A stretch of 64,000 bases of DNA, taken from contig JAPVLO010000959.1 in NCBI GenBank assembly GCA_027257055.1, positions 124,001 to 188,000 of the forward strand. The letters are read 5' to 3'. This stretch comes from Cephalopachus bancanus (Eukaryota; Chordata; Mammalia; Primates; Tarsiidae). This document shows positions 17,510-48,240 of the stretch, piece after piece. The translations under genes and the position numbers were made by a program. The notes under the pieces were generated by a model, which was given only the letters and a program-made list of their open reading frames with translations, ran no database searches and had not been told where the DNA came from. Position 1 is the first letter of the stretch. Each line of letters starts with the position of its first letter.

Positions 17510-20500
17510 ATGGCTGCGCTGGCGGAGCCGCTGGGGCTGGAGCGGGGTAAGCGCGCGCCGGGGCCCTGCCCACCGGGCGCGGCCTGCGGTCTGCGTCCCG
17601 GCCCTCCCCGGGCCGGGCGGCGCGGGCGGCGGGCGGGCCCGCGGGGGTGGGCGGGGCGCGCGCCGGAGGGTGTGGGAGGGTCCCGGGCGAGCGGGCCGGG
17701 GCGGGGGCGCCACCGCCCACCCCTGCCCGGGGCGGGGCGGACCCTGGCGCGCGCCGGGCGCCCGGCCGGCCGCGGCCTCTCCCCTGCCCGCGGGACGCTG
17801 CGGGAGGCCCGGCCGGGCGCCGGCCGTCCTGCCGGGGTCCGGCTGCGCCCGCCCTCCCCCCGGCTCCCCTGCGTCCGGGCCCTGACCCCGCGTGTCTCCG
17901 CGCCCCGCCCGGCAGACGTGTCCCGGCCGTGGAGCTCCTCGAGCGGCTGCAGCGCAGCGGGGAGCTGCCCCCGCAGAAGCTGCAGGCCCTCCAGCGCGTC
18001 CTGCAGAGCCGCTTCTGCTCCGCCATCCGAGAGGTGAGCGCCGCGCGGCGCCCGGGCTCCGGCTGGCGGCCGCCGTCCGCCTCCTGGGCGCCGCGGGCTC
18101 GGGGACTACGCCTCCCGGCAGCTCCCGATGCGCCCGCCTCGAGGTGCCCGCGCTCCCGCCCCGGGGTTCTTCGGGAGTTGTAGTTTCCTCGGCTCCGGCT
18201 GCGGGGGCGGGGCGGCACCTGGGGGGCGGGGGGAGGGGGTCTGGGGGCCTGGGCCCCCGTGTCTAGGGTGGGGTGGGGGGTCTGGCGGCCCCCCGACGCC
18301 GCTGCGTCCTCCCCCAGGTGTACGAGCAGCTCTATGACACGCTGGACATCACGGGTAGCGCTGAGATCCGGGCCCACGCCACAGCCAAGGTAGGCCCTCG
18401 CCGGATGCTCCTGGCGTGCACTGCGCTGCCTGGCCAGCTCAGGATCTCAAAGCCCGTCATTTCTGTTTCCCCCTTCATGATTTTTGCTAAATCTGCGTAC
18501 CGCCTTCGCTATGATCAAACAGTTGCTCATTTTTAACTTAATCAAGTGTCACAAAAAGGCTTTCTTAGCAACGACAAACAGTAACTATTACCCTGGCTAG
18601 AAGATACCCTTCCACATCCCTACAGTGAAGACAAGGAGAAAGTCACGAAACACTGAAGTCTTACTGCACTATAATTAGATGCTACTTCTTGTGGCTGCCT
18701 GGAGGTGCTCAGCTCCTTCCAGGCTTTGTGTTTAAAAGCAAGATTGGCGGCTGGGCTTGCTGGCTCAGCCTGTAATCCCATGCTTTTGCCTGAGCCTGTG
18801 GGTTCGAGACCCGCCTGGGCAACTTGGCAAGACCTCATCTCTACAATAAATCAAAAAATTACCCGGGTGCGGTAGCGCGCCCCTGTAGTTCCAGCTACTT
18901 GGAAGGCTGAGGTGGAAGGATCGCCGGAGCCCAGCAGGTCGAGGCTGCGGTGGCTGGGAGCGGCCACTGCACTTCAGTCGGGGCGACAGAGTGAGACTCC
19001 AACTCAAAAAAAAAAAAAAAGATTGGCAAATGTTGGGTGTTCAAGACACACTCGCACCCATGGAGACTTTTTCTCTTTGACATGTCAGTAGCATGCAAAG
19101 TGAACTGAAAGGGACGTGCAGCCATTCCTGGGGATCCCAGGTAGAGTCATGGCAGGTGTTCTGTGCTTGGGGACGGCCGTCTGGTCTAAATTCCTGTCTC
19201 ATTTATCCCACCGCAGCCTGCACGCCCACCCCAGGGGGCCCTCACCTGCAAATGCTTTCTCTCTCCCAGGCCACTGTGGCCGCCTTCACGGCCAGTGAGG
19301 GCCATGCACATCCCAGGGTAGTGGAGCTGCCCAAAACGGACGAGGGTCTGGGCTTCAACATCATGGGTGGCAAAGAGCAGAACTCGCCCATCTACATCTC
19401 CCGGGTCATCCCGGGAGGCGTGGCGGACCGCCATGGAGGCCTCAAGCGTGGAGACCAGCTGCTGTCGGTGAACGGTGTGGTGAGTAGGGGGAATGAGGCA
19501 GGGCTGGAGGCCCAGCCTGTCCAAAGTAGCATAGCCCCTGCTTTTGACATACATTCAACACACATTGATGGAGCACTGCCTCTGAGGCCAGCCCTCTGCT
19601 GAGCCGTGCTGCAGACTCCGAGAGCAGTTGTTCAGCTCATTCCAACTCTCCCTCTCTGGTGAGGGATGGACCCTGATAGACCCTGACTGAAATAGTCCTA
19701 ATTCAGAGTCATAGCATTGAGGAAGTATAAAGCATTGTGAGAGCCCAGATGTGGCACCAGGCCAGTGGCGATATGGGAAGTTTTTGTGTAGTAAGGAACA
19801 TTTGGGTTGGGTATTGAAGGATGAGTAGGCGTTCTCTAGGTGAAGGGTGTTCCTGGCTGAGGGTGTTACACTTAGGGATGCCTCTGAGCTGAAGAGAAAG
19901 GGTTTGGTTCTGATGGAGGTCTGGGACATACAGATAATTAAAATTACCATGGCTAGAATGGGCAGAAACATAGCTGGATGGGTGGTTGGAGTCAGCCATG
20001 CAGGGCTTGAGAAGCTGTCCCAAGGGTGCTGGGGAGCCATGGGAGGGCTGTGAGTGAGGGAGGGAGGGAGAAGCTCAGTTTGCAGGTGCAGAAAGACCAC
20101 TTTGGGGCTCTATGGGGGAGAGACTGGAGGAGGCCGGGAAGGAGTCCAGAGGAGAGAGGACAAGGCCTGAACTGGGGCCAGGACTGTGGGGGCAAAGACG
20201 AGGGAGTCAGGGCAGTAGGGTATTACTGGGCTGGGGAGGGAGGCAACAGAGGTGAGCCTGGACGTCTGAGCACGGGCCTCTCCCTGGCATGGGGAAGGAG
20301 TCTGGGAGATCTGGGAGGAGGACACTGAGCCAAGAGTTAATGACTCTCCCACAAGGAGGACATGAGGCCTTGGCGTCTCGGGGCTGGCGCCAGGCTCACC
20401 AGCAGTGGGTCCGTTTCCCGGTGGGCCCCGGGCCAGGGCAGCGGGCCCCAGGCCCAGCTGTGTGTGGTGGGCCCCGCAGAGCGTGGAGGGCGAGCAGCAC

Positions 20501-21007
20501 GAGAAGGCGGTGGAGCTGCTGAAGGCGGCCCAGGGCTCCGTGAAGCTGGTGGTGCGGTACACGCCGCGGGTGCTGGAGGAGATGGAGGCCCGCTTCGAGA
20601 AGATGCGCTCCGCCCGCCGGCGCCAGCAGCACCAGAGCTACTCGTGAGCCCCTGGCCACACACCCCTGGGGCCGCCACTGCTTCCTTTAGCCCCAGACTC
20701 CCAGACCAGGCCAGTGACCCCTGGGACCTCGACGGCCGCCCCCAGCCGTGGCCCCTCTCCCCTGGGACCCTGACCCTTGACCCCCGGCCCAGGCTTTCAC
20801 CCCCGGCCGGTCTGGCCAAATCCCCTGGGGACCCCCGGCTCCCTCCCATCTCAAGATCTGGAACCGACTCGCTGGGTTCCTCGCCCCGCTTCCCTGGGCC
20901 CTTGCCTCTGGAACCCCAGTCCCGGCGTTCACTCCCAGGGGTCCTTCCCCTGAGCATGGCTCCCTTCTCTTCACCCTCCTTGCAGGTCCTTGGAGTCTCG
21001 AGGCTGA
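17510..21007 (+). CDS. LIN7B: Lin-7 homolog B (MALS-2/VELI2), with a one-base frameshift in exon 2
   Basis: Coding exons: 17510-17546, 17916-18033, 18318-18389, 19270-19479, 20480-20643, 20986-21007. LIN7B is a small scaffold of the CASK-MINT1-LIN7 complex that places receptors and channels at synapses and basolateral membranes. It starts [12 protein letters not shown] at an ATG in a GCCGCC context. An L27 domain (exons 2-3, [17 protein letters not shown] to [17 protein letters not shown]) is followed by a PDZ domain (exons 4-5) with the carboxylate-binding loop as GLGF in [12 protein letters not shown]. It ends SYSSLESRG. Exon 2 is 118 bases where phase requires 119: one G is missing at about 17926 (CCGGCCGT for expected CCGGGCCGT), so the annotated join would misread exon 2. 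Everything downstream is intact, so I read this as a sequence error. Confidence 0.93.
17916..18033 (+). CDS. LIN7B: LIN7B exon 2 carrying the one-base loss
   Basis: From acceptor GGCAG the first codons are correct (DVSR); then the frame slips, and the true L27 sequence [20 protein letters not shown] resumes one frame over. The exon ends at ATC CGA GAG before GTGAGC, which is phase 0 only if one base is restored. Confidence 0.85.
18751..19020 (+). mobile_element. Alu-type SINE, young, left-arm deletion
   Basis: Deleted between AATCCCATGC and TTTTGCCTGAGCC; young right arm; LIN7B intron 3. Confidence 0.9.
19780..19930 (+). mobile_element. Possible L2-like fragment in LIN7B intron
   Basis: The phrase ATTGAAGGATGAGTAGG and its surroundings recall a motif common in L2 3' regions. 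Weak, diverged match. Confidence 0.3.
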
Positions 21008-21090
21008 AACCACAGATCTGGACCCTGCCCCTCCCCCTCCCCTGTACAGTATTTATTGTCACTGGCTCCTTATTTAAAGCTCTTTGACCC
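21007..21090 (+). terminator. LIN7B: LIN7B 3' end without a canonical hexamer
   Basis: After the stop, the sequence has CAGTATTTATTGTCACTGG and TTATTTAAAGCTC but no AATAAA or ATTAAA. The short 3' UTR probably ends near 21080 using a variant signal, but this cannot be fixed from sequence. Confidence 0.35.
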
Positions 21091-21249
21091 TCACTGAGTG
21101 TCTGTGTGTCCGTCCTGCATCCTGGGCTTGAGTGTCTTGCGGCGTGGGGGAGGGCGAGGAACTGAGGGCAGACCAGCCTTGAAGGAAGCGCTTTTCGCCG
21201 TCTGAGGATTTCGCCCGGGTCTGCAGGCGGAGGCAGGCCGGCTTCCCAC

Positions 21250-21640
21250 GGCCGAGTCCGAGGACGGAGGCTGGGCCCCATCTGGGCCTGAGCGCGGGGG
21301 CCGCAGTGAAGACAACGCCCCCTGACCCTGCAGAGCGTCTGAGGGCGAGGGCCAAGCCCCTTCCTCCCGAGTCCGAATTGCAGCCGGCGCCGGGGCGGCC
21401 TCTGTGTGGGCGGGGCGGAGCGAACCACCAGCCCCGGCCGCCGGGGGAGCCCTGCAGGCCGCACTCCCGTCTGCGTGGGAGTCGCGGGTGGGGGTGCCGC
21501 GTGCAGTTCCCGAGGCGGGCGCAGGGGTGCAGGAGAAGGTTCACTCGCCCCTGGGCTCTCACTCCACCTTCCACCCCGAGCACGTCCTTCCGGAAGCCGT
21601 CCCCGCCTCGAAACCCAGCCTTCCTCCCATCCGCTGCCTC
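21250..21640 (-). pseudogene. C19orf73-like ORF remnant
   Basis: On the minus strand between LIN7B and PPFIA3, where human C19orf73 lies, one frame reads PLRPPRELHAAPPPATPTQT and then RSAPPTQRPP, close to the human predicted protein as I recall it. The counterpart of the human N-terminus (MGGRLGFEAG..) sits in a different frame and soon meets a stop, so the human ORF is not intact here. The long open minus frame in this region (20337-21683) is a by-product of GC-rich sequence and runs antisense through LIN7B exons. Coding status is doubtful in any species. Confidence 0.45.
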
Positions 21641-21699
21641 CAGCCCTCGTGTCCCGTGCGGCGCGAGGGCTGGTGCGCGCCACTGCCGGGAGCCGGGGT

Positions 21700-22310
21700 C
21701 GCGACTCGCGTTCCGCTCCGCGCGCTACTCGCTCCAGGTGACATCATCCCCTTGCCGGGCTCCGCCTCCCGCCCCAGCCGCCGCACGCCGCGCGCCTATT
21801 GGTCGAGGCGCCTTACGCCCCGCCTCCCGCTCTCCGCCCGCGCGACCCCTCCCAGCCCGTGCGGGGGCGGGGTCTGGTCGCCGGCCGGCGCCGACGCCGC
21901 CTCCCATTGGTCACTCGTCGCCGTCTGTCAGTCTCCTGTTAAAGGGGCCACGACCGCCCGGGAGCTGTTGGGGGGAGGGGGAGGAGGAATTTTTTTGGGG
22001 GGGAAGGTGGGATTTGGGGGGCGCTAGTGGGCACCCCTGGATCTGGCGGCTGCGGCCTCGCGGGGGGAGGCTGGACGGTGACAGGGGCAGGGGGCTATTT
22101 TAGGGGCTAGAGGGCTGTGAGACCGTGAGGGGGAGGGGTCCCCAGCGCCCCAGCCGGAGCAAGAGACGCTGAGCCCGCGCGAGCGGCGGAGACAGGGCTC
22201 CGGAGCTACAGATCCGGGCCCCGGCCGCCGCCAGGGGCCCCGCCCGGTCCCCCCACCCCACCCCACGTCCCTCCTGCAGCCCAGCTCCGCCCGCAGCCGC
22301 CGCGGACCAG
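21700..22310 (+). promoter_or_regulatory. PPFIA3: PPFIA3 CpG-island promoter and noncoding exon 1
   Basis: CpG-dense DNA with two CCAAT boxes in reverse orientation (CTATTGGTC near 21796, CCATTGGTCA near 21904) and several GC boxes. It ends in an exon whose donor is GGACCAG followed by GTAGGTGAG at 22311. The start codon is in the next exon, 4.4 kb downstream, so this exon is 5' UTR. Its 5' boundary is not visible. Confidence 0.65.
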
Positions 22311-25300
22311 GTAGGTGAGAACCCGGCCCGCCCTCCTGGCGGCGCCCACCCCGGGGACCCCTCGGCGAGCCTCCCGCTTCCCGAGATCCCGGATTCCCTT
22401 CCTCATCCCCGGGGACCCCCAAGCCCAGATTTCACAGCCAGCCCCAGAGGCTCAGGCGTGCCCCTCCCGGCGCCCAGAGTCCCCAACCGAACCCTAAATC
22501 CCAGGCGGACCGCCGCCTCGCGCCTCCCCCCGGGCCCAGGAGCCTGGGTTTCCCGGCTCAGCCCCGGGACCCCCTCGGAACCCGGTGCCCCCTCTTGGCC
22601 GGGCCCCGGGCGCCCCAGACGCCCGCCGCGGCGGTGTCAGCCTCCCCCCGCCACGGCCGGCCGCCCCCCGCCGCGTCCGCATCGTCCCCCGCTCGCGCGC
22701 CCCGTCTGCCGGTCGCCAGCCTCGGGCTGGACCAGCCGGCCGCGTCCCTGGGCCCCGGCGCGCTCGGCGGCCACCCTGGACACAGGCCCGCGCTGGAGCT
22801 GTCCATGGTCAGCGCGCTCGGCAGCCTCGCCTTCCCCACCTCCCGCTGCCGCCGCCAGGGAGGGGCGCGGGCGACGCGGGGATCCCCCCGCCGCGCCTTT
22901 GACCCGGGGATACCCGGCCCCTCCCCGACCCGGGCGCCCCGGCCTCGGGGCTCTGCCGGCCTCAGCACCCCAGGTTCCTGGGACTTCCAGCGCCTCCCTG
23001 AGAAGCCGAGGCTTCTGGGTTTTCCTGTCCTGCCCACCGTAGGGACCTTGGCACCGGGGCCCCGGCTCCCACCCCGGTCTGGCAGCCTGTCCGTGCTTAC
23101 TCAGTCTGCCGCCCCGGCTGACAGCCCTCGCCCGTCAGGACCCAGGAATCCGGTTTCCCAGCCTTCGCCCCCTTTTAGAACCCGATTCAACAGCCCCTGT
23201 GCCCCTCCGACACATACACCCAGCCTGCTGGCACCCCAGCACCTGCTCCTTTAGGGACGCAGGCGCCATGACTCACTTTCTGTCAGGGAACTGGAATGCA
23301 ATTCTTAATGCAATTCTTTGACTTCTGTCCACCCTCCTCCCTGGAGACCTAGACGTCTTGTCCTCATCTCGCTTCCCCTCAGGGGCCCTGGAGTGCAGGA
23401 CCTCAGCGTCGATACTGCCCACCAGTCTTTACCGAGGCGGTCTGCCCCAGTCCTTCCTCCAAAGGACTCAGGTTCTAAGCTTCTTAGCCCCCATTCTTTA
23501 CCCCCAGGGGGATTCAGGCCCCCAGGCCCCCAGCCCCGGCCCCCTCCCCACCAGGTATCTAGCTCTCCAACTTACTTTCAGCGACCCAGGTCCTCACAGT
23601 CTCATGACTCCCCGCATCAACTTCACATCTCCTGTGGCCTTGATAACCTCCTGCCTCATCCTCATAACCTCTCAGGGGGCTAGTCTTCGAGGCTCTCCTT
23701 TCTACTCTCTCCCCTAAGACCCAATTTCTTGAGATACTTCCAGGACTCCATTGCCCCCTGAGGCCCATATCATGCGGTCCCGTCCTCCAAGTACACTCTC
23801 TCAGGCCCATGAGCCGAACACGCATCACTTCCTCCAGATGTGTTCTGTGTTCTAGACTCACTAGGCAATCCTACCCGCTGTCTTCCACACGCATTGCTCC
23901 ACGTTCTAGATTCTTTCTAAACACTAGAGCACTCCCAGGTGACTTCTGTATTCCATCTTCATGCAAGACATGGGTTGAGTTCTAGATTATAGACCTAAGT
24001 TCTAGTTAGAGTCTAGATCCAGGCATGTCTTTTCCCATTGTCTTTTCAAATATCCAGCTAATACCCCCAAACCCAATTCTGATCTCATCCTCTCCTCAGT
24101 CATGTTCCAAATTCCTAGCAATCAGTTATTGCTAATTCTCTCCCAAATTTTCATTGTGGGTGGTTTCTAGGTTCTGTTGTTCTAGATTGCTCTTTCTTTC
24201 CAGGGGCATTCTAACTTCTGAAAATATGTGTGTTCCAAGTGTGTGCTCTATGTTTCCTTCAATTTGTGCTATCAGTTCTGCAGTGTACTTCCCTGTTTGA
24301 GGTTCCATATAATTTCACATTCTTAGATTTCGAAGATTTAATGAGATATCCTACATCATATTTTCCTTCCTCGGGTTCTAGGTTCTGGGCCCATTCATTC
24401 TCTGTGTTTTCCCCAGTGCAGCCTTAGTTTAGAACTTGTCCCCTGGTGGATTGTGGGCTTTCTCCTCCATCTGCCACTTTGGCATTCAGAGCATGCTCAA
24501 GGCTCTCTCCTTTTCAGGAGTTCTGGAGTCTTTAGCCTAGAAATGTTCTCATTCCAGAAGAACACCCTTCCTTTGCCAGCTCAGTCTTTATTACGGAAAA
24601 TTCTCAATTCTCAACATGCATCTTTTTTGCATTTCCCTCCAGATATTTTTAGGTTCCAGGCAAACTCCTTGCTGCTTCCTGGACTTTTCTTACCCTTCAG
24701 GGCATGTTCTGAGTTCTAGAGCCTTCTGAGTGTTAGCATTATCTAGACACATGATACAACCAAGAATGTGGCCCCTGCTATATTCTGTTATACATTCATC
24801 CCTGTTTGTGTTCTGAGTTCTGGATATTTTCTCCTGACTTGGTTCGCTATGTATTGCATTAGGTAGTTCTTAGGTATCACGATGCTCCCTTCTGTATCTG
24901 GGGTTCTGGGGTTGCTCTTGGCAGGTTCTAGGTCATAAGCTCCAGACCTCAGTTCCAGAATATGCCTCTCTACTTAGCCTTATGAGCAGTTCTTACTCCA
25001 AGCACACTGTAAATGTGGAGGTGCACATCCTTTCTGCACTGTACTGTCTTTATGCCAGTAGCTTTCTAGAGTCTTCGCCCAGCCTTGCTGCTTCATTTCC
25101 TTCTCAGAGAATTTAAGGCTCTAGAGCCGCCTCCCTACAACCTCCTTGTGCTGCAGCGTCTGCGTGGGTTGTGAGTTTTAGATAACATGTTAGGTTTTGG
25201 CCTAAGGCTGGCCTACCCTCTTAGAAGCATTTTCCTGGCCTCTGAGTGCTGGGGGTTCACCTGTCTGAAAATACCAGATGCACCACTTCAAACACCCAAG

Positions 25301-25672
25301 AGTACAGGCGCCCAGCTGCCTCCTCTCCCAAGTCCCAGGGCCCTCAGTCCCTCTTCTCTACACAGGAGTTCAAGGCCCCAGTCCCAGGCTTTGGACACAG
25401 TCTGCGTATTGGGCGGGGCTGGGAATTATCCACTCTCAGAACCGGTTATGCCGCTGCCCGCAGGGGGAGAGGGAAAGGAAGGAACAGAGTCCAAGTCCCT
25501 TCTGCTTTCCGCCGGGCCTGCTGGACCCGTCAGACCTGATGTGTGTGTAGGGAGTGGCTCAGGGGGCCTGGCTTCGTCTCCGCCCCGCCCCTGACTCCTG
25601 TGACCCAAGTCCCTCCTTCCCACTCCAGAAGCCCCGCCCCTTTCCCCCCTTGGTTACAACCTCACGAGGGCT

Positions 25673-25700
25673 AGGGCTGGGGCTGGGGCTGGGGCTGCAG
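25673..25700. repeat. GGGGCT hexamer repeat
   Basis: About four tandem copies of GGGGCT in PPFIA3 intron 1. Confidence 0.7.
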
Positions 25701-25789
25701 GGATGGGTGGTGGGGGGCGTGTGGGGACATTCCAAAACTCCTGGGTCGTGGAGGAGGAGCTGTGCGCCCTGACTCCCGGGGCATAGGGA

Positions 25790-26030
25790 AGGAGGGGTCT
25801 GAAGGCTAGGATTTCTGGGTCTGAGCTAGGCTGAGAGCCCAGACTCTTGTCTCCTGGGGGAGGTGAGGGCTTGGTTTCCTACTCCTGGGATTGGGGAGGA
25901 GGCGGCTGGAGCCTCAGACTCCTGGGTTTGGGGGACAGAAGGGATTGGGGGCCTAGACTCTTGTGACCTGAGGGATGAGGGAGCTGGTTCTTGGACTTGT
26001 GGGTCGTGAAGAGCGAGATGAGTAGCACTG
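25790..26030 (+). repeat. Degenerate 35-40 bp minisatellite (CTCCTGGGTCTGAG words)
   Basis: Repeating words such as AGACTCTTGTCTCCTGGGGG, CAGACTCCTGGGTTTGGGGG and AGACTCTTGTGACCTGAGGG, about 40-60 bases apart. Similar text recurs at 55000-55215 in TRPM4 intron 1 and, inverted, at 22380-23610. Confidence 0.5.
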
Positions 26031-26633
26031 GCCCCGGCCATGTTTTTGGTGTGTTTTTTTTCACCTTCAAGTGGAGTGGGTCTTTATTCTTCCAGAGCTG
26101 GGGTCTGGGAAATTGAAGGAGGTAGGACTTGGGCAGGACATTAGGTGAGAACTACCCCTGTGACCTTATACAGATAACCATGTCCTAGTGACCTAATTTT
26201 GTGTCCCCAGCCCTGCGTCTTTCCTAAGGCATGCTTCTGCCCTAGGCCTCAGTTTTCCTACCCATGCAGTGGGTTGAGAGGGATTTTCAGCGGAGCCAGA
26301 ATAGATAGACACTGATTCTTCTACATTCACTCAGGCAATGACAGTGTCAGCCAGCGTCAGTTCCTCTGAATGGGCCAAGCCTAGGTTTGCTGCCAGTGAC
26401 TGATGGAGTCTGACCTCAGCTTCCCCAAATGCCCTCACCCAGGTAGCCAGGACTATTTTCCTAACAGCAATGCGTTTCAGTTTATCCTGTGCCATTATTA
26501 GAATGGATACGCCTCTGTTGTCTCTGGCAGCACCTGGTGGCCAAACCTTGGTTTCCCTGGTGGAGTGCGCAGGTATCGGTGCCTGTTTCCCTGTGCCACG
26601 ATCAGAGTGGCTGGGCCTCAGTTCCTTCCATGA

Positions 26634-47073
<20,440 letters not shown>

Positions 47074-48151
47074 TGTAGGCCTCCAGGTGAGGGGCCGTGC
47101 TGGGCGACCTCGGGGGCGCGGGGCGGCACCGTGGATCTTCACCGCTCCACGCGCTGCCCGGCGTCCATGCAGGTGACCTCCTCACTCGAACGGAAGACTC
47201 TTCAGAGGCTGGGCCGCTCCCTTTCCTGTCCAGAGTGTGGTCTCGCCGGGGAGAGCGGGCGGGGAGCTCGCGCCGCCGACTGGACCATCTGTGCAGACGA
47301 GCGGGAGCGCGGGTGCCCGCCCCGCACTCGGACGGGCCTGGACCAAACCACATGAACTGGACTGAGGGGGGGAAAGAAGAGGGCCGGGAGAAGCCCGCCC
47401 CGAACGTCCGCCTTCCTTTTCTCTACTTTGTAATTTATTGATCAGTTTCCGATGGGAGACGGGTGCCCTTTACCCGCGGGAAGGGGGCGGGGCTTCCCTC
47501 CCGGGCCGCATGCGGGGAGAGGCTGCCCCCCTGCCCCTTTTTCCTGCCCAGTCGCGGGGCCCAAGTCTTCCTTCTTCGTCCGAAAGGAGGGGAGGGGGGG
47601 GACTCGCTGCTACAAGCCTCGCCCCCGTGCCACTCAGCCCCGCCCCGCCGCGTGCGGTCGCCGGTCCCCGGAGTCATCTGCGGGCGGGGTCCCCTCTCCC
47701 TCCCCCGTGTCTCGTGTCCCCGGGGCCTCCCCGCCCCCCGTGCTGTGGCCGTGTCCGTGCCCCGGGGGTAGGGGGCGCAGAACTGCGCTCCCCCGTCCCC
47801 TCCGGCTCCGGGGTTTGCATGGGAGAATCCTCTTTCCACGATGCCACTGGGCGACGTGGTGTGGGGGAGGGGGGACGCGGGGGAGCCTTTGCCCCCGACT
47901 CTCGGTCGGCCTCCCCGCCCCAGGCGTCACTCAGTGATCACGGGTAAAGAGAACTGTTTCAAAAAGCTCCCGTGTTGGCCGGTTTCTGGGGGTTCGGGAC
48001 GTTAGGAATGCAAATCAGCCACCTGGAGGAGCCAGGAGTCCAGGGCCCTCATTCCTCAGGCCCGAGTCCAGGTCCTTAGTCCCCACCTGCATGCCCTGAT
48101 TTCCGGAAAATTTCAGACCCCATGCCTGACGATGAGGTTTCGGGGAGCGCG
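47074..48151 (+). other. PPFIA3: PPFIA3 3' UTR and convergent intergenic region
   Basis: GC-rich sequence after the PPFIA3 stop. TTGTAATTTATTGATCAG at about 47428-47446 and GGTAAAGAGAACTG near 47943 are candidate ends, but neither holds AATAAA. The first plus-strand AATAAA is at 48164. Long open frames here are a GC effect. Confidence 0.5.
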
Positions 48152-48157
48152 TTTATT
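48152..48157 (-). terminator. HRC: HRC polyadenylation signal
   Basis: TTTATT on the plus strand is AATAAA on the minus strand, 84 bases after the HRC stop codon, which gives a short 3' UTR. Confidence 0.75.
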
Positions 48158-48163
48158 CAGAGA

Positions 48164-48169
48164 AATAAA
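48164..48169 (+). terminator. PPFIA3: Plus-strand AATAAA facing HRC
   Basis: AATAAA on the plus strand, only seven bases from the opposite HRC signal and 1.1 kb after the PPFIA3 stop. If used, PPFIA3 and HRC transcripts would overlap at their 3' ends. Confidence 0.4.
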
Positions 48170-48240
48170 TATGGCTCGTGGAATGGGGCTTGGAGGGCGG
48201 GGAGGAGGGGGAGGCACATCGTCGCAGCCGCACGGGGAGG

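Noticed and set aside
17094..18377. A 427-residue minus-strand frame over the LIN7B promoter
   Set aside because: GC-rich antisense shadow joined to SINE sequence; no homology recognised and LIN7B exons lie on the other strand.
20337..21683. A 448-residue open frame on the minus strand
   Set aside because: It runs antisense through LIN7B exons 5-6 and the CpG island, is Pro/Arg/Gly-rich, and only a short part resembles C19orf73. Long open frames are expected in such GC-rich DNA.
22960..22995. A REST/NRSF site in PPFIA3 intron 1 (CTCAGCACCCCAGG .. CCAGCGCC)
   Set aside because: Only partial half-sites with unusual spacing; not good enough to call.
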